DNA of 6,049 nt, from the NCBI GenBank assembly GCA_021156385.1, contig JAJNDL010000087.1:1-6049 (forward strand), read 5' to 3'. The notes under the pieces were generated by a model. The model searched no databases. It had not been told where the DNA came from and saw only the letters and a list, made by a program, of their open reading frames with translations. Position 1 is the stretch's first letter, and each line of letters starts with the position of its first letter. A program made the translations under genes and the position numbers. Of this stretch, positions 1 to 5,447 are shown in pieces. Origin of the DNA: Moraxellaceae bacterium. Lineage in GTDB: Bacteria; Pseudomonadota; Gammaproteobacteria; Pseudomonadales; Moraxellaceae.

Positions 1-60
1 CATCATCAGGGCCACGTAGCCGCGCTCCAGGGCCGGGTTCAGTTTTGCGTTCTCGAGCAT
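1..60 (-). CDS. Unidentified protein, N-terminal fragment (runs off the window)
   Basis: An ATG on the minus strand at 58-60 opens a frame that stays open to the window edge, giving 20 residues that begin MLENAKLNPALERGYVALMM. It starts 27 bases after the fbp stop codon on the same strand, so it is probably co-transcribed with fbp. The stretch just ahead of the ATG is purine-rich (AGAAAAAAGAA on the minus strand) and could be a weak ribosome binding site, but there is no clear GGAG. The fragment is too short to assign to a family and I do not recognise it. It is called a gene because of its position, orientation and open frame, not from homology. Confidence 0.5.
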   Translation of the reverse strand, partial: MLENAKLNPALERGYVALMM

Positions 61-87
61 TTCTTTTTTCTGTCGTCGTTGGAAATC

Positions 88-1092
88 TTATTCGTGGTGG
101 TAGCGCGTGACGCGCTCCACCTCGCTCTTCGAGCCCAGCACCACCGGCACGCGCTGGTGCAGCTTCTCCGGGGTCACTTCCATGATGCGCGCGCGTCCCG
201 TCGTGGCAGCGCCACCCGCCTGCTCGACCAGGAAGGCCATGGGATTGGCCTCGTACATGAGGCGCAGCTTGCCGCCCTGGTCGCGGGTCTTGCTGTCGAG
301 CGGATACATGAAGATGCCGCCGCGCGTGAGGATGCGGTGGACGTCGGCGACCATCGAGGCGACCCAGCGCATGTTGAAGTCCTTCTCGCGCGGCCCGGAG
401 GCGCCCATCAGCAGTTCCTCGACGTAGCGCTGTACCGCCGGCTCCCAGAAGCGCTGGTTGGACATGTTGATGGCGAATTCCTTCGTGTCTTCCGGAATGC
501 GCATCTGCGGATGCGTCAGCACGAATTCGCCAAGCTCGCGGTCGAGCGTGAAGCAGTCGACGCCCTTGCCCAGCGTCAGCACCAGCAGGGTGGACGGGCC
601 GTACACGGCATAACCCGCGACGAGCTGTTCGGTGCCGGGCTGCAGGAATTCGTCGACCGTCGGCGCGCGGCCGGGGCCGGCCTGGCGGCGCAGCACCGAG
701 AAGATGGTGCCGACGGAAATGTTGACGTCGATGTTGGAGGAGCCGTCGAGGGGATCGAAGAGCAGAAGGTAGTCACCGCGCGGGTACTCGGGCGGGATGT
801 GGTAGATCTCGTCCATTTCCTCGGAGGCCATGGCCGCAAGCGTGCCGTTGGCCTGCTTGGAGCGGATCAGGAGATCGTTGGAAAGCACATCGAGTTTCTT
901 CTGCGCCTCGCCCTGCACATTGTCGGTGCCGGCCCCACCCAGTACGCCGGCAATGGCGCCCTTGCCGATGGCAACGCCGATGGACTTGCAGGCCGTGGCA
1001 ATGTTTTCGATCAGGAGGCGCAGGTCATGGGTGATCTGCGGGTCGTTGCGTTGCTGCTCGACGAGGTAGCGACTCAGGGTCACGCCGGTCAT
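88..1092 (-). CDS. fbp: Fructose-1,6-bisphosphatase class I
   Basis: This 334-residue cytosolic enzyme hydrolyses fructose 1,6-bisphosphate to fructose 6-phosphate and phosphate, the committed step of gluconeogenesis, using Mg2+. The length is normal for bacterial class I enzymes. Visible family signatures are the dynamic-loop-like [13 protein letters not shown] (61-73), the acidic pair ASEE (89-92), the metal-binding [16 protein letters not shown] (113-128), [16 protein letters not shown] (240-255), GGIFMYP (258-264) and [20 protein letters not shown] (275-294), whose Glu281 is the expected third metal ligand. No key residue is missing. The ATG at 1090-1092 is preceded at six bases by AAGGG (minus strand, 1099-1103), which supports this start. 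A sigma70-like promoter lies at 1130-1158, so fbp probably has its own transcript, perhaps running on into the next gene. The long plus-strand frame opposite it (79-1311) is a shadow. Confidence 0.97.
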   Translation of the reverse strand: MTGVTLSRYLVEQQRNDPQITHDLRLLIENIATACKSIGVAIGKGAIAGVLGGAGTDNVQGEAQKKLDVLSNDLLIRSKQANGTLAAMASEEMDEIYHIPPEYPRGDYLLLFDPLDGSSNIDVNISVGTIFSVLRRQAGPGRAPTVDEFLQPGTEQLVAGYAVYGPSTLLVLTLGKGVDCFTLDRELGEFVLTHPQMRIPEDTKEFAINMSNQRFWEPAVQRYVEELLMGASGPREKDFNMRWVASMVADVHRILTRGGIFMYPLDSKTRDQGGKLRLMYEANPMAFLVEQAGGAATTGRARIMEVTPEKLHQRVPVVLGSKSEVERVTRYHHE

Positions 1093-1098
1093 GGAACA

Positions 1099-1103
1099 CC
1101 CTT
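1099..1103 (-). promoter_or_regulatory. Ribosome binding site of fbp
   Basis: AAGGG on the minus strand lies six bases before the fbp ATG. It supports the start chosen at 1092. Confidence 0.6.
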
Positions 1104-1129
1104 ATCCATAAAGCCGAGGGAGGCCGCGG

Positions 1130-1158
1130 ATTATGACGGTATTGGCGACGCCGGCCAA
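1130..1158 (-). promoter_or_regulatory. Sigma70-like promoter of fbp
   Basis: On the minus strand TTGGCC (1153-1158) and CATAAT (1130-1135) are separated by exactly 17 bases. The -10 box matches TATAAT at five of six positions and the -35 box keeps the TTG core. Transcription would start near 1123, giving a leader of about 30 bases with the AAGGG ribosome binding site inside it. The promoter lies in the 116-base gap between the regulator stop and the fbp start. No intrinsic terminator for the regulator is visible in this gap, so read-through into fbp is possible. Confidence 0.6.
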
Positions 1159-1208
1159 ACCATGCGTATGCCTGATCACGGCCAGCCTGTGTGCACGAGC
1201 CTCCGCGG

Positions 1209-2243
1209 TCAGGGAATGCTGCGGCTGGCCCGCTGCTCCTCGCGGAACTGGCGCGGCGTGCGCCCGGTCCAGGCCTTGAAGGCACGGGTGAAGTTGGCCG
1301 GGTCACGGTAGCCCAGGCGCTCGGCGATCTGCTCGACGCTGAGCCGGCCTTCCGCCAGCAGCAGCATGGCCTCGTCGCGGCGCAGCTCGGCCACCAGCTC
1401 GGAAAAGCCGACGCCCTGCTCGGCCAGCTTGCGCTTGAGGCTGCGCGCCGACATGCAGCAGCGCCGCGCCACGGTCTCGAGGTCGGGCATGGCGCTCATG
1501 TCCTCGCCCAGCAGGGCGCGCACGCGCGAGACCAGCGGCTTGCTGGAGAGCGCCTCCAGCTCGCGCTCGCACTGCTCGGCCGCCAGCTGCGAGGCCGTGG
1601 CGTCGGCCAGCAGCAGGGGCTGCTCCAGCAGCTCGGCCGGGAAGCGCAGCTGGTTCACCGGCTTGCCATAGCGGATGGGGCAAGGCAGCAGGTGGGCGGC
1701 GGCGGCGTAATAAGGCGGCTCGGGAAAGTCGATCCAGATCTCCGCCTCGATGCTGCTGACCCCCGTGATATAGGCGCCGGCATGGGCCAGGCCGATCAGG
1801 AGACTTTCGAAGGGGAAGGCGAAGGGCGCCTTGATGTCGACCTGGCTGTCGATCTGCACGACGGCGGTACCGCCCTCCGTAAAGAAGCGCATGTTGAGGG
1901 CGCCACTGCGGGTGCTGAAGAATTTCTCAGTAAGGGAAATCGCCTCGGCCAGGGTGGCGCTGGTCATTACCGCATAGCCCAGGAAGCCATGCGCCGAAAG
2001 TTTGGTCTGCAGGCCGAAGTGATAGCCCAGCGCCGGCTCGCCCGTCAGGCGCAAAGCCCGGCCTACCAGCAGGTTGAACTCCAGCGGACTCAGCCGGGTG
2101 TCGTTGGTCGCCGGATCCAGGCGGGCCAGGGCCGTCTCTGCCATGAGCTCTTCGGGGGCCACGTGCCAGCGCTTGCAGAGCTCGACCAGGTGCCGGGCAT
2201 AGGTCACCGGAATGGAGGGGTGGTGCAGCGCGTGGGTCGACAT
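1209..2243 (-). CDS. AraC-family transcriptional regulator (OruR/VirS-like architecture)
   Basis: This is a 344-residue DNA-binding regulator. The C-terminal AraC/XylS domain has two helix-turn-helix units: one around 254-276 (LETVARRCCMSARSLKRKL) and one around 303-325 (VEQIAERLGYRDPANFTRAF), followed by the family signature WTGRTPRQFR (325-334). The N-terminal half (about 15-205) resembles the 'Arabinose_bd' type sensor found in OruR and VirS, including LGYHFGLQTKLSAHGFLGYAVMTSATL (72-98). The ligand cannot be read from the sequence. The start at 2243 is preceded by a weak CAGGG about nine bases upstream. The gene is divergent from the three-paralogue array and shares a 215-bp intergenic region with it, a common arrangement for AraC-type regulators and their targets. 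That link is inference. fbp lies downstream on the same strand but has its own promoter. Confidence 0.93.
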   Translation of the reverse strand: MSTHALHHPSIPVTYARHLVELCKRWHVAPEELMAETALARLDPATNDTRLSPLEFNLLVGRALRLTGEPALGYHFGLQTKLSAHGFLGYAVMTSATLAEAISLTEKFFSTRSGALNMRFFTEGGTAVVQIDSQVDIKAPFAFPFESLLIGLAHAGAYITGVSSIEAEIWIDFPEPPYYAAAAHLLPCPIRYGKPVNQLRFPAELLEQPLLLADATASQLAAEQCERELEALSSKPLVSRVRALLGEDMSAMPDLETVARRCCMSARSLKRKLAEQGVGFSELVAELRRDEAMLLLAEGRLSVEQIAERLGYRDPANFTRAFKAWTGRTPRQFREEQRASRSIP

Positions 2244-2405
2244 GCGGACTGGCCCTGTTTAACCGAAGGATTGCACTTTTGGCCCGAAATGACCTAGCGG
2301 GCGCTTGGTGATGCCGCCAATACTTACATCGTCCAATGACACATTCAATGAAGAAATAAAGTGTCTGAACCCGCTGCCCGCAGCGATCGGAATCGTAGCC
2401 GCAAA

Positions 2406-2420
2406 TGACCGTCCCGGTCA
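2406..2420. repeat. Inverted repeat ahead of array gene 1
   Basis: TGACCG and CGGTCA form a perfect 6-bp inverted repeat around a 3-base centre (TCC). It ends 26 bases before the ribosome binding site of the first array gene. It could be an operator or, if transcribed, a small leader hairpin. The TGACC/GGTCA half-site recurs ahead of array gene 2. Confidence 0.5.
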
Positions 2421-2446
2421 CGGCGGCCGGCAGCAAGTGCCCCAAC

Positions 2447-2451
2447 AGGAG
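2447..2451 (+). promoter_or_regulatory. Ribosome binding site deciding the start of array gene 1
   Basis: AGGAG lies seven bases before the ATG at 2459. The alternative in-frame ATG at 2405 has no comparable site and would begin inside the 2406-2420 inverted repeat, so 2459 is preferred. Confidence 0.75.
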
Positions 2452-2458
2452 CAATGAG

Positions 2459-3286
2459 ATGACCGCGCAGGCCCAGATCAAGTCGAGCTTCCCCGTCCGC
2501 CGCATGGACTTCGGCTTCACTGACGTCCCCAAGTACTGGTTCCACGACGATCCTTTCCTGACCCACTTCCTGTCGAACCTCTCTTCCCTGTTCCCGGAGG
2601 GCGAATTCTTCTTCGTGACCAGCATGCGCAACATCCGTGACCAGATCGACGACCCGGTCCTGCAGAAGGAAATCAGCGCCTTCATCGGCCAGGAAGCCAT
2701 GCACTCCAAGGAGCACAAGGCCTTCAACGACTACGCCACGGCTCACGGCATCGACGTGGACTACATGCACCGCCGCGTCGGCAAGCTCCTGAAATTCGGC
2801 CACCGCATCCTCAACCACAAGCAGCAGCTCGCCGTGACCTGCGCGCTGGAACACTTCACCGCCACCATCGCCAAGCAGCTCATGGTGCGCGAGGACTGGA
2901 ACGGCCGCATGAACGATCCGGTCATGCGCAAGATGTGGCTGTGGCACGCGGTGGAGGAGTCCGAGCACAAGTCGGTCTGCTACGACGCCTACCAGCGCCT
3001 GTACAAGAACACCTACGGCACCCGCGCCTCCTTCATGGTGCTGGCCTGGTCCATCCTGGCCGCCGTGCTGGTCGAGCAGCAGCTCCGCCTGATGGCGAAG
3101 GACGGCCAGCTCACCAATGTGAAGTCCTGGGCCCGCGGCCTCTGGGGTCTGTTCGGCTACAAGGGCTTCCTGACCCAGCTGACCCTGCCCCTGCTCGACT
3201 ACTTCCGTCCCGGCTTCCATCCGGAAGACCACGACAGCGAAACCCTGGAAAAGAAGTACAAAGAAATCCTGGCCCTGCAGGGCTGA
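2459..3286 (+). CDS. PF10118/COG3687 'predicted metal-dependent hydrolase', paralogue 1
   Basis: This 275-residue protein belongs to the family named 'predicted metal-dependent hydrolase' (PF10118, COG3687). To my knowledge the name does not rest on a characterised reaction. It opens with the family hallmark VRRMDF (13-18) and KYW (25-27). The conserved putative metal-site motifs are FPEGE (45-49), GQEAMHSKEH (77-86), CALEHFTA (129-135 and on) and WHAVEESEHK (162-171). They give Glu47/49, Glu79-x-x-His82, Glu131 and Glu167-x-x-His170, which resembles a ferritin-like di-iron site. A hydrophobic stretch at about 190-207 could be a buried or membrane-associated helix. FHP (253-255) is shared with the other copies. 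There is no signal peptide. By hand alignment it is about 45% identical to copy 3. The start at 2459 was chosen over 2405 because it has a good AGGAG and matches the N-terminal length of copy 3. It is separated from copy 2 by an intrinsic terminator, so it is probably expressed on its own. Confidence 0.92.
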   Translation: MTAQAQIKSSFPVRRMDFGFTDVPKYWFHDDPFLTHFLSNLSSLFPEGEFFFVTSMRNIRDQIDDPVLQKEISAFIGQEAMHSKEHKAFNDYATAHGIDVDYMHRRVGKLLKFGHRILNHKQQLAVTCALEHFTATIAKQLMVREDWNGRMNDPVMRKMWLWHAVEESEHKSVCYDAYQRLYKNTYGTRASFMVLAWSILAAVLVEQQLRLMAKDGQLTNVKSWARGLWGLFGYKGFLTQLTLPLLDYFRPGFHPEDHDSETLEKKYKEILALQG

Positions 3287-3302
3287 TACGCCCCGCTCCA
3301 GT

Positions 3303-3330
3303 AAAAGGCCCGCCTCCGGCGGGCTTTTTT
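3303..3330 (+). terminator. Rho-independent terminator after array gene 1
   Basis: GCCCGCC (3308-3314) pairs perfectly with GGCGGGC (3318-3324) around a TCC loop, followed by six T residues (3325-3330). The A-tract at 3303-3306 on the left can pair with the T-tract, so it may act on both strands. It lies 17 bases after the stop of paralogue 1 and separates that gene from the next two. Confidence 0.93.
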
Positions 3331-3402
3331 GCATTTACTAACAGTCACCCTGCTACCCTGGCCCCATTCGACAAGAACTTGGCACCCCTCACCCTGACCC
3401 GT

Positions 3403-3436
3403 ACCGCTGACCCGGGCGAATACTCGGGTCATCGGT
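3403..3436. repeat. Imperfect inverted repeat in the leader of array gene 2, with an extra direct half-site
   Basis: ACCGCTGACCCG (3403-3414) and CGGGTCATCGGT (3425-3436) are inverted copies matching at 11 of 12 positions around a 10-base centre. A further direct copy of CTGACCCG lies at 3394-3401, 13 bases before the one at 3407-3414. The right arm ends one base before the ribosome binding site at 3438-3444. It could be an operator, or an RNA hairpin controlling translation. The TGACC half-site is shared with the inverted repeat ahead of array gene 1. The upstream gap 3331-3402 must contain a promoter if the terminator at 3303-3330 works. Only a weak TTGCAT / TACCCT pair with a 19-base spacer is visible. 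Confidence 0.6.
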
Positions 3437-3437
3437 C

Positions 3438-3444
3438 AGAGGAG
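3438..3444 (+). promoter_or_regulatory. Ribosome binding site of array gene 2
   Basis: AGAGGAG lies seven bases before the ATG at 3452 and directly abuts the inverted repeat at 3403-3436. Folding of that repeat could affect access to this site. Confidence 0.75.
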
Positions 3445-3451
3445 TTACGCC

Positions 3452-4333
3452 ATGAACGCCAAGGTCAGTGCCGCTTCCACCAACAGCAAGCGCGTCAACA
3501 AGAGCGCCATCCAGCCCCGCCGCATGGACTTCCGGTTCGACCCGGACATGCCGCGCTACTGGTTCGACGGCGACCAGTTCAAGACCGTCCTGCTCACCGC
3601 ACTCTCCTGCACCTTTCCCGAAGGCGAGCGCTTCTTCGTCCGCTCCGTGCGCCACTACCAGCCGACCCTGAAGAGCGAGCAGCTCAAGGAGGAAGTGAAA
3701 GGCTTCATCGGCCAGGAAGCACACCACGGCAACGAGCATGAAGTCTTCAATGCACTGATGCAGAAGAAGGGCATTCCGACCCGCAAGGTCGAGGAGTTCG
3801 TTTACAAGGGCATCCGCTGGCAGGAGAAGCGCATGTCACCGGAGCGCCGCCTGGCCAAGACCTGCGCGCTCGAGCACTTCACGGCCATGCTGGCCGAGGT
3901 CATGCTGGAGAATCCCGATTTCCTGAAGGGCATGCACAAGGACATGCTGCCGCTGTGGATGTGGCATGCCGTCGAGGAGTCCGAGCACAAGTCGGTGGCC
4001 TTCGACGTCTACCAGGAGCAGGTGGGTGACTACTGGACCCGCACCAGCGAGATGGCGCTGACCACGGTCGAGTTCATCGGCTTCACCATCTTCCATTACT
4101 TCCAGCTGCGCGCCGAGATGGACGACACCCGCGACTGGAAATCCATCGCCAAAGGCTGGAACTGGCTGCTCGGCAGCCCGGGCTTCCTGCGCAAGCTCGG
4201 CCCGGCCTATCTCGCCTACTACAAACGCGATTTCCATCCGGCCAAGCGCGACAAGCGCCACCTGCGCGAGAAGGGCCTGCAGACACTGGCCTCCCTGCTC
4301 AAGCGTCCGGAACTCCTGGGGGCCGCAGCATGA
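3452..4333 (+). CDS. PF10118/COG3687 'predicted metal-dependent hydrolase', paralogue 2
   Basis: This 293-residue member of the same family has the longest N-terminus of the three, a basic, Ser/Asn-rich leader before PRRMDF (22-27). The motif set is complete: RYW (35-37), FPEGE (55-59), GQEAHHGNEH (87-96), CALEHFTA (from 138) and WHAVEESEHK (171-180). The inferred metal ligands are Glu57/59, Glu89-x-x-His92, Glu141 and Glu176-x-x-His179. It departs from the other two copies in places. MHSKEH becomes HHGNEH, and the early DPFLTH motif becomes DQFKTV, losing its His. That suggests a different substrate or a partner role. A hydrophobic segment lies at about 201-217, FHP at 261-263, and the C-terminal tail is longer and basic. 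The start has a strong AGAGGAG. The stop overlaps the start of paralogue 3 by four bases (ATGA), so the two are probably translationally coupled and made in similar amounts. The reaction is unknown. Confidence 0.92.
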   Translation: MNAKVSAASTNSKRVNKSAIQPRRMDFRFDPDMPRYWFDGDQFKTVLLTALSCTFPEGERFFVRSVRHYQPTLKSEQLKEEVKGFIGQEAHHGNEHEVFNALMQKKGIPTRKVEEFVYKGIRWQEKRMSPERRLAKTCALEHFTAMLAEVMLENPDFLKGMHKDMLPLWMWHAVEESEHKSVAFDVYQEQVGDYWTRTSEMALTTVEFIGFTIFHYFQLRAEMDDTRDWKSIAKGWNWLLGSPGFLRKLGPAYLAYYKRDFHPAKRDKRHLREKGLQTLASLLKRPELLGAAA

Positions 4334-5172
4334 GCAAGATGCAGGCTCCTACATCCCCCATGACCGTGCGCCGCATGGATTTCGATTTCGAGCACCTGCC
4401 GCGCTACTGGGCCGACAGCGATCCCTTCCTCACGCACATGCTGAACGCGCTCTCCGCCACTTTCCCCGAAGGCGAGCGCATGTTCATCGAGAGCGTGCGT
4501 GCCTTCCGTGACCGCATCACCGATCCGGAGATGAAGAAGGCCGTCAGCGACTTCATCGGCCAGGAAGCGATGCACTCCAAGGAGCACCTGGCCTACAACG
4601 CCTATGCCAAGCGGCACGGCATTGACCTCGGCTTCATCGAGAACTTCGTGACGCAGCGCGTGGCTTTCATCCAGAAGAGCCTGCCCCCCATCCGCCAGCT
4701 CGCCATCACCTGTGCGCTGGAACACTTCACCGCCATCCTCGCCGAGCAGATGCTGACCACGCCGGAGTTCTACGAGAAACTCGACCCTGGCGCCCGCGAT
4801 CTCTGGCTCTGGCACGCCGTGGAGGAAAACGAACACAAGGCCGTGGCCTTCGACGTCTACGAGCAGATGGGCGGCAGCTATGCCATGCGCGTGCGCGTCA
4901 TGCTGCTCACCACCTATTTCTTCATCAGCCACCAGATGTGGTTCCACTACCGCCTCCTCAAGGCCGACGGCAAGCTCGGCGACCTGAAGATGTGGGCCCG
5001 CGGGCTCAACACACTGTGGGGGCGCCCCGGCTGGTTCCGCAAGCTGATCCCGGCCTATCTGCAGTACTTCCGGCGCGACTTCCACCCCTGGCAGAGCGAT
5101 ACACGCGCCTTGCTGGAGCAGTGGAAGCGCGAGCTTGACCTCGAAAAGTATGCGGTGAAGAAAGCGGCCTGA
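4330..5172 (+). CDS. PF10118/COG3687 'predicted metal-dependent hydrolase', paralogue 3
   Basis: This 280-residue family member starts at an ATG inside the stop region of paralogue 2 (ATGA overlap), with only a G-rich run, not a clear AGGAG, ahead of it. Translation probably depends on ribosomes finishing paralogue 2. Motifs are VRRMDF (13-18), RYW (25-27), DPFLTH (31-36), FPEGE (45-49), GQEAMHSKEH (77-86), CALEHFTA (from 128) and WHAVEENEHK (161-170). The inferred di-iron-type ligands are Glu47/49, Glu79-x-x-His82, Glu131 and Glu166-x-x-His169. A hydrophobic, aromatic-rich segment lies at about 191-207 and FHP at 251-253. It resembles paralogue 1 more than paralogue 2 in the DPFLTH and MHSKEH motifs. 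It is the last gene of the array, ahead of a terminator at 5247-5283. In-frame Met4 and Met11 are possible later starts but lack supporting ribosome binding sites. Confidence 0.92.
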   Translation: MSKMQAPTSPMTVRRMDFDFEHLPRYWADSDPFLTHMLNALSATFPEGERMFIESVRAFRDRITDPEMKKAVSDFIGQEAMHSKEHLAYNAYAKRHGIDLGFIENFVTQRVAFIQKSLPPIRQLAITCALEHFTAILAEQMLTTPEFYEKLDPGARDLWLWHAVEENEHKAVAFDVYEQMGGSYAMRVRVMLLTTYFFISHQMWFHYRLLKADGKLGDLKMWARGLNTLWGRPGWFRKLIPAYLQYFRRDFHPWQSDTRALLEQWKRELDLEKYAVKKAA

Positions 5173-5178
5173 GCCTGG

Positions 5179-5221
5179 GCCACGCCGGCAGCGTCTACCG
5201 CTCTCCCTGGCGGCGGGTGGC
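5179..5221 (+). other. Imperfect hairpin downstream of paralogue 3
   Basis: GCCAC (5179-5183), CCG (5185-5187) and CAG (5189-5191) can pair in order with GTGGC (5217-5221), CGG (5211-5213) and CTG (5207-5209), with small mismatches and a 15-base loop. No T-tract follows, so it is not itself an intrinsic terminator. It could stabilise the 3' end of the array transcript or be chance pairing in GC-rich DNA. Confidence 0.25.
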
Positions 5222-5246
5222 GATCCGCATCAAGTCATTCACGCTT

Positions 5247-5283
5247 GCGGCGTCCGGTCCCCCGGTCTGGCGCCGCTTTTTTT
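5247..5283 (+). terminator. Rho-independent terminator after the paralogue array
   Basis: GCGGCG (5247-5252) pairs with CGCCGC (5271-5276). An inner CCGG (5254-5257) pairs with CCGG (5262-5265) around a TCCC loop, with a bulge on the right arm. Seven T residues (5277-5283) follow. It lies about 75 bases after the stop of paralogue 3 and closes the copy 2-copy 3 transcript before rep. Confidence 0.85.
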
Positions 5284-5357
5284 ATTTCAGCGACTGCTCT
5301 TATTCCATGATTCAGGGCCTTGGGCCAAACGGCGCCGCAATTCCGCTACGTCAAGAA

Positions 5358-5387
5358 CTGTCCCGCGTTCCGCCACCCCGCTAGAAT
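5358..5387 (+). promoter_or_regulatory. Possible promoter of rep
   Basis: TAGAAT at 5382-5387 matches the -10 consensus at five of six positions. The best -35 is a weak CTGTCC (5358-5363) with an 18-base spacer. Transcription would start near 5394, about 50 bases before the GTG start of rep. Apart from this, I see nothing distinctive in 5284-5447. Confidence 0.4.
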
Positions 5388-5447
5388 GCCCGGCCATGGC
5401 AGTGCCTCTCCTGCGCTGCTCCCTGCTTCTGCTGTTGCCGAGCCGCC

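Larger units (their letters stand above)
2244..2458. promoter_or_regulatory. Divergent intergenic region between the regulator and the paralogue array
   Basis: This 215-bp gap must hold the promoter of the AraC-type gene (minus strand) and of the first array gene (plus strand). The middle part (about 2310-2365) is AT-richer than its surroundings. It contains a direct repeat CAATGA (2334-2339 and 2346-2351, 12-bp period) and an inverted pair GACAC (2338-2342) / GTGTC (2361-2365). Further on is a perfect inverted repeat TGACCG-TCC-CGGTCA at 2406-2420. No strong sigma70 boxes stand out. The best minus-strand pair, TTGAAT then AAGTAT at 17 bases, is weak, and no plus-strand pair is convincing, which would fit an activator-dependent promoter. 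The operator role is inference. Confidence 0.5.

Noticed and set aside
79..1311. Long plus-strand open frame opposite fbp
   Set aside because: It is antisense to a complete, clearly recognisable fbp. The protein is low-complexity, rich in His/Ala/Arg/Gly and Leu/Val, as expected for a shadow frame in GC-rich DNA.
1191..2297. Long plus-strand open frame opposite the AraC-type regulator
   Set aside because: Antisense to a complete AraC-family gene with both helix-turn-helix units. The translated product is compositionally biased and resembles no family I know.
2405..2458. An 18-residue N-terminal extension of paralogue 1 from the ATG at 2405
   Set aside because: It has no good ribosome binding site, overlaps an inverted repeat, and does not match the N-terminal length of paralogue 3. 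The ATG at 2459 has AGGAG at seven bases.
2345..3334. Long minus-strand open frame opposite paralogue 1, and similar ones opposite paralogues 2 and 3 (3389-3739, 3836-4261, 4219-5085)
   Set aside because: These are mirror frames of the PF10118 genes. They resemble one another only because the sense genes are paralogous.
3379..3394. TTGGCAC resembling the -24 element of a sigma54 promoter before paralogue 2
   Set aside because: The required GC of the -12 element is absent at the right distance (CC is there instead).
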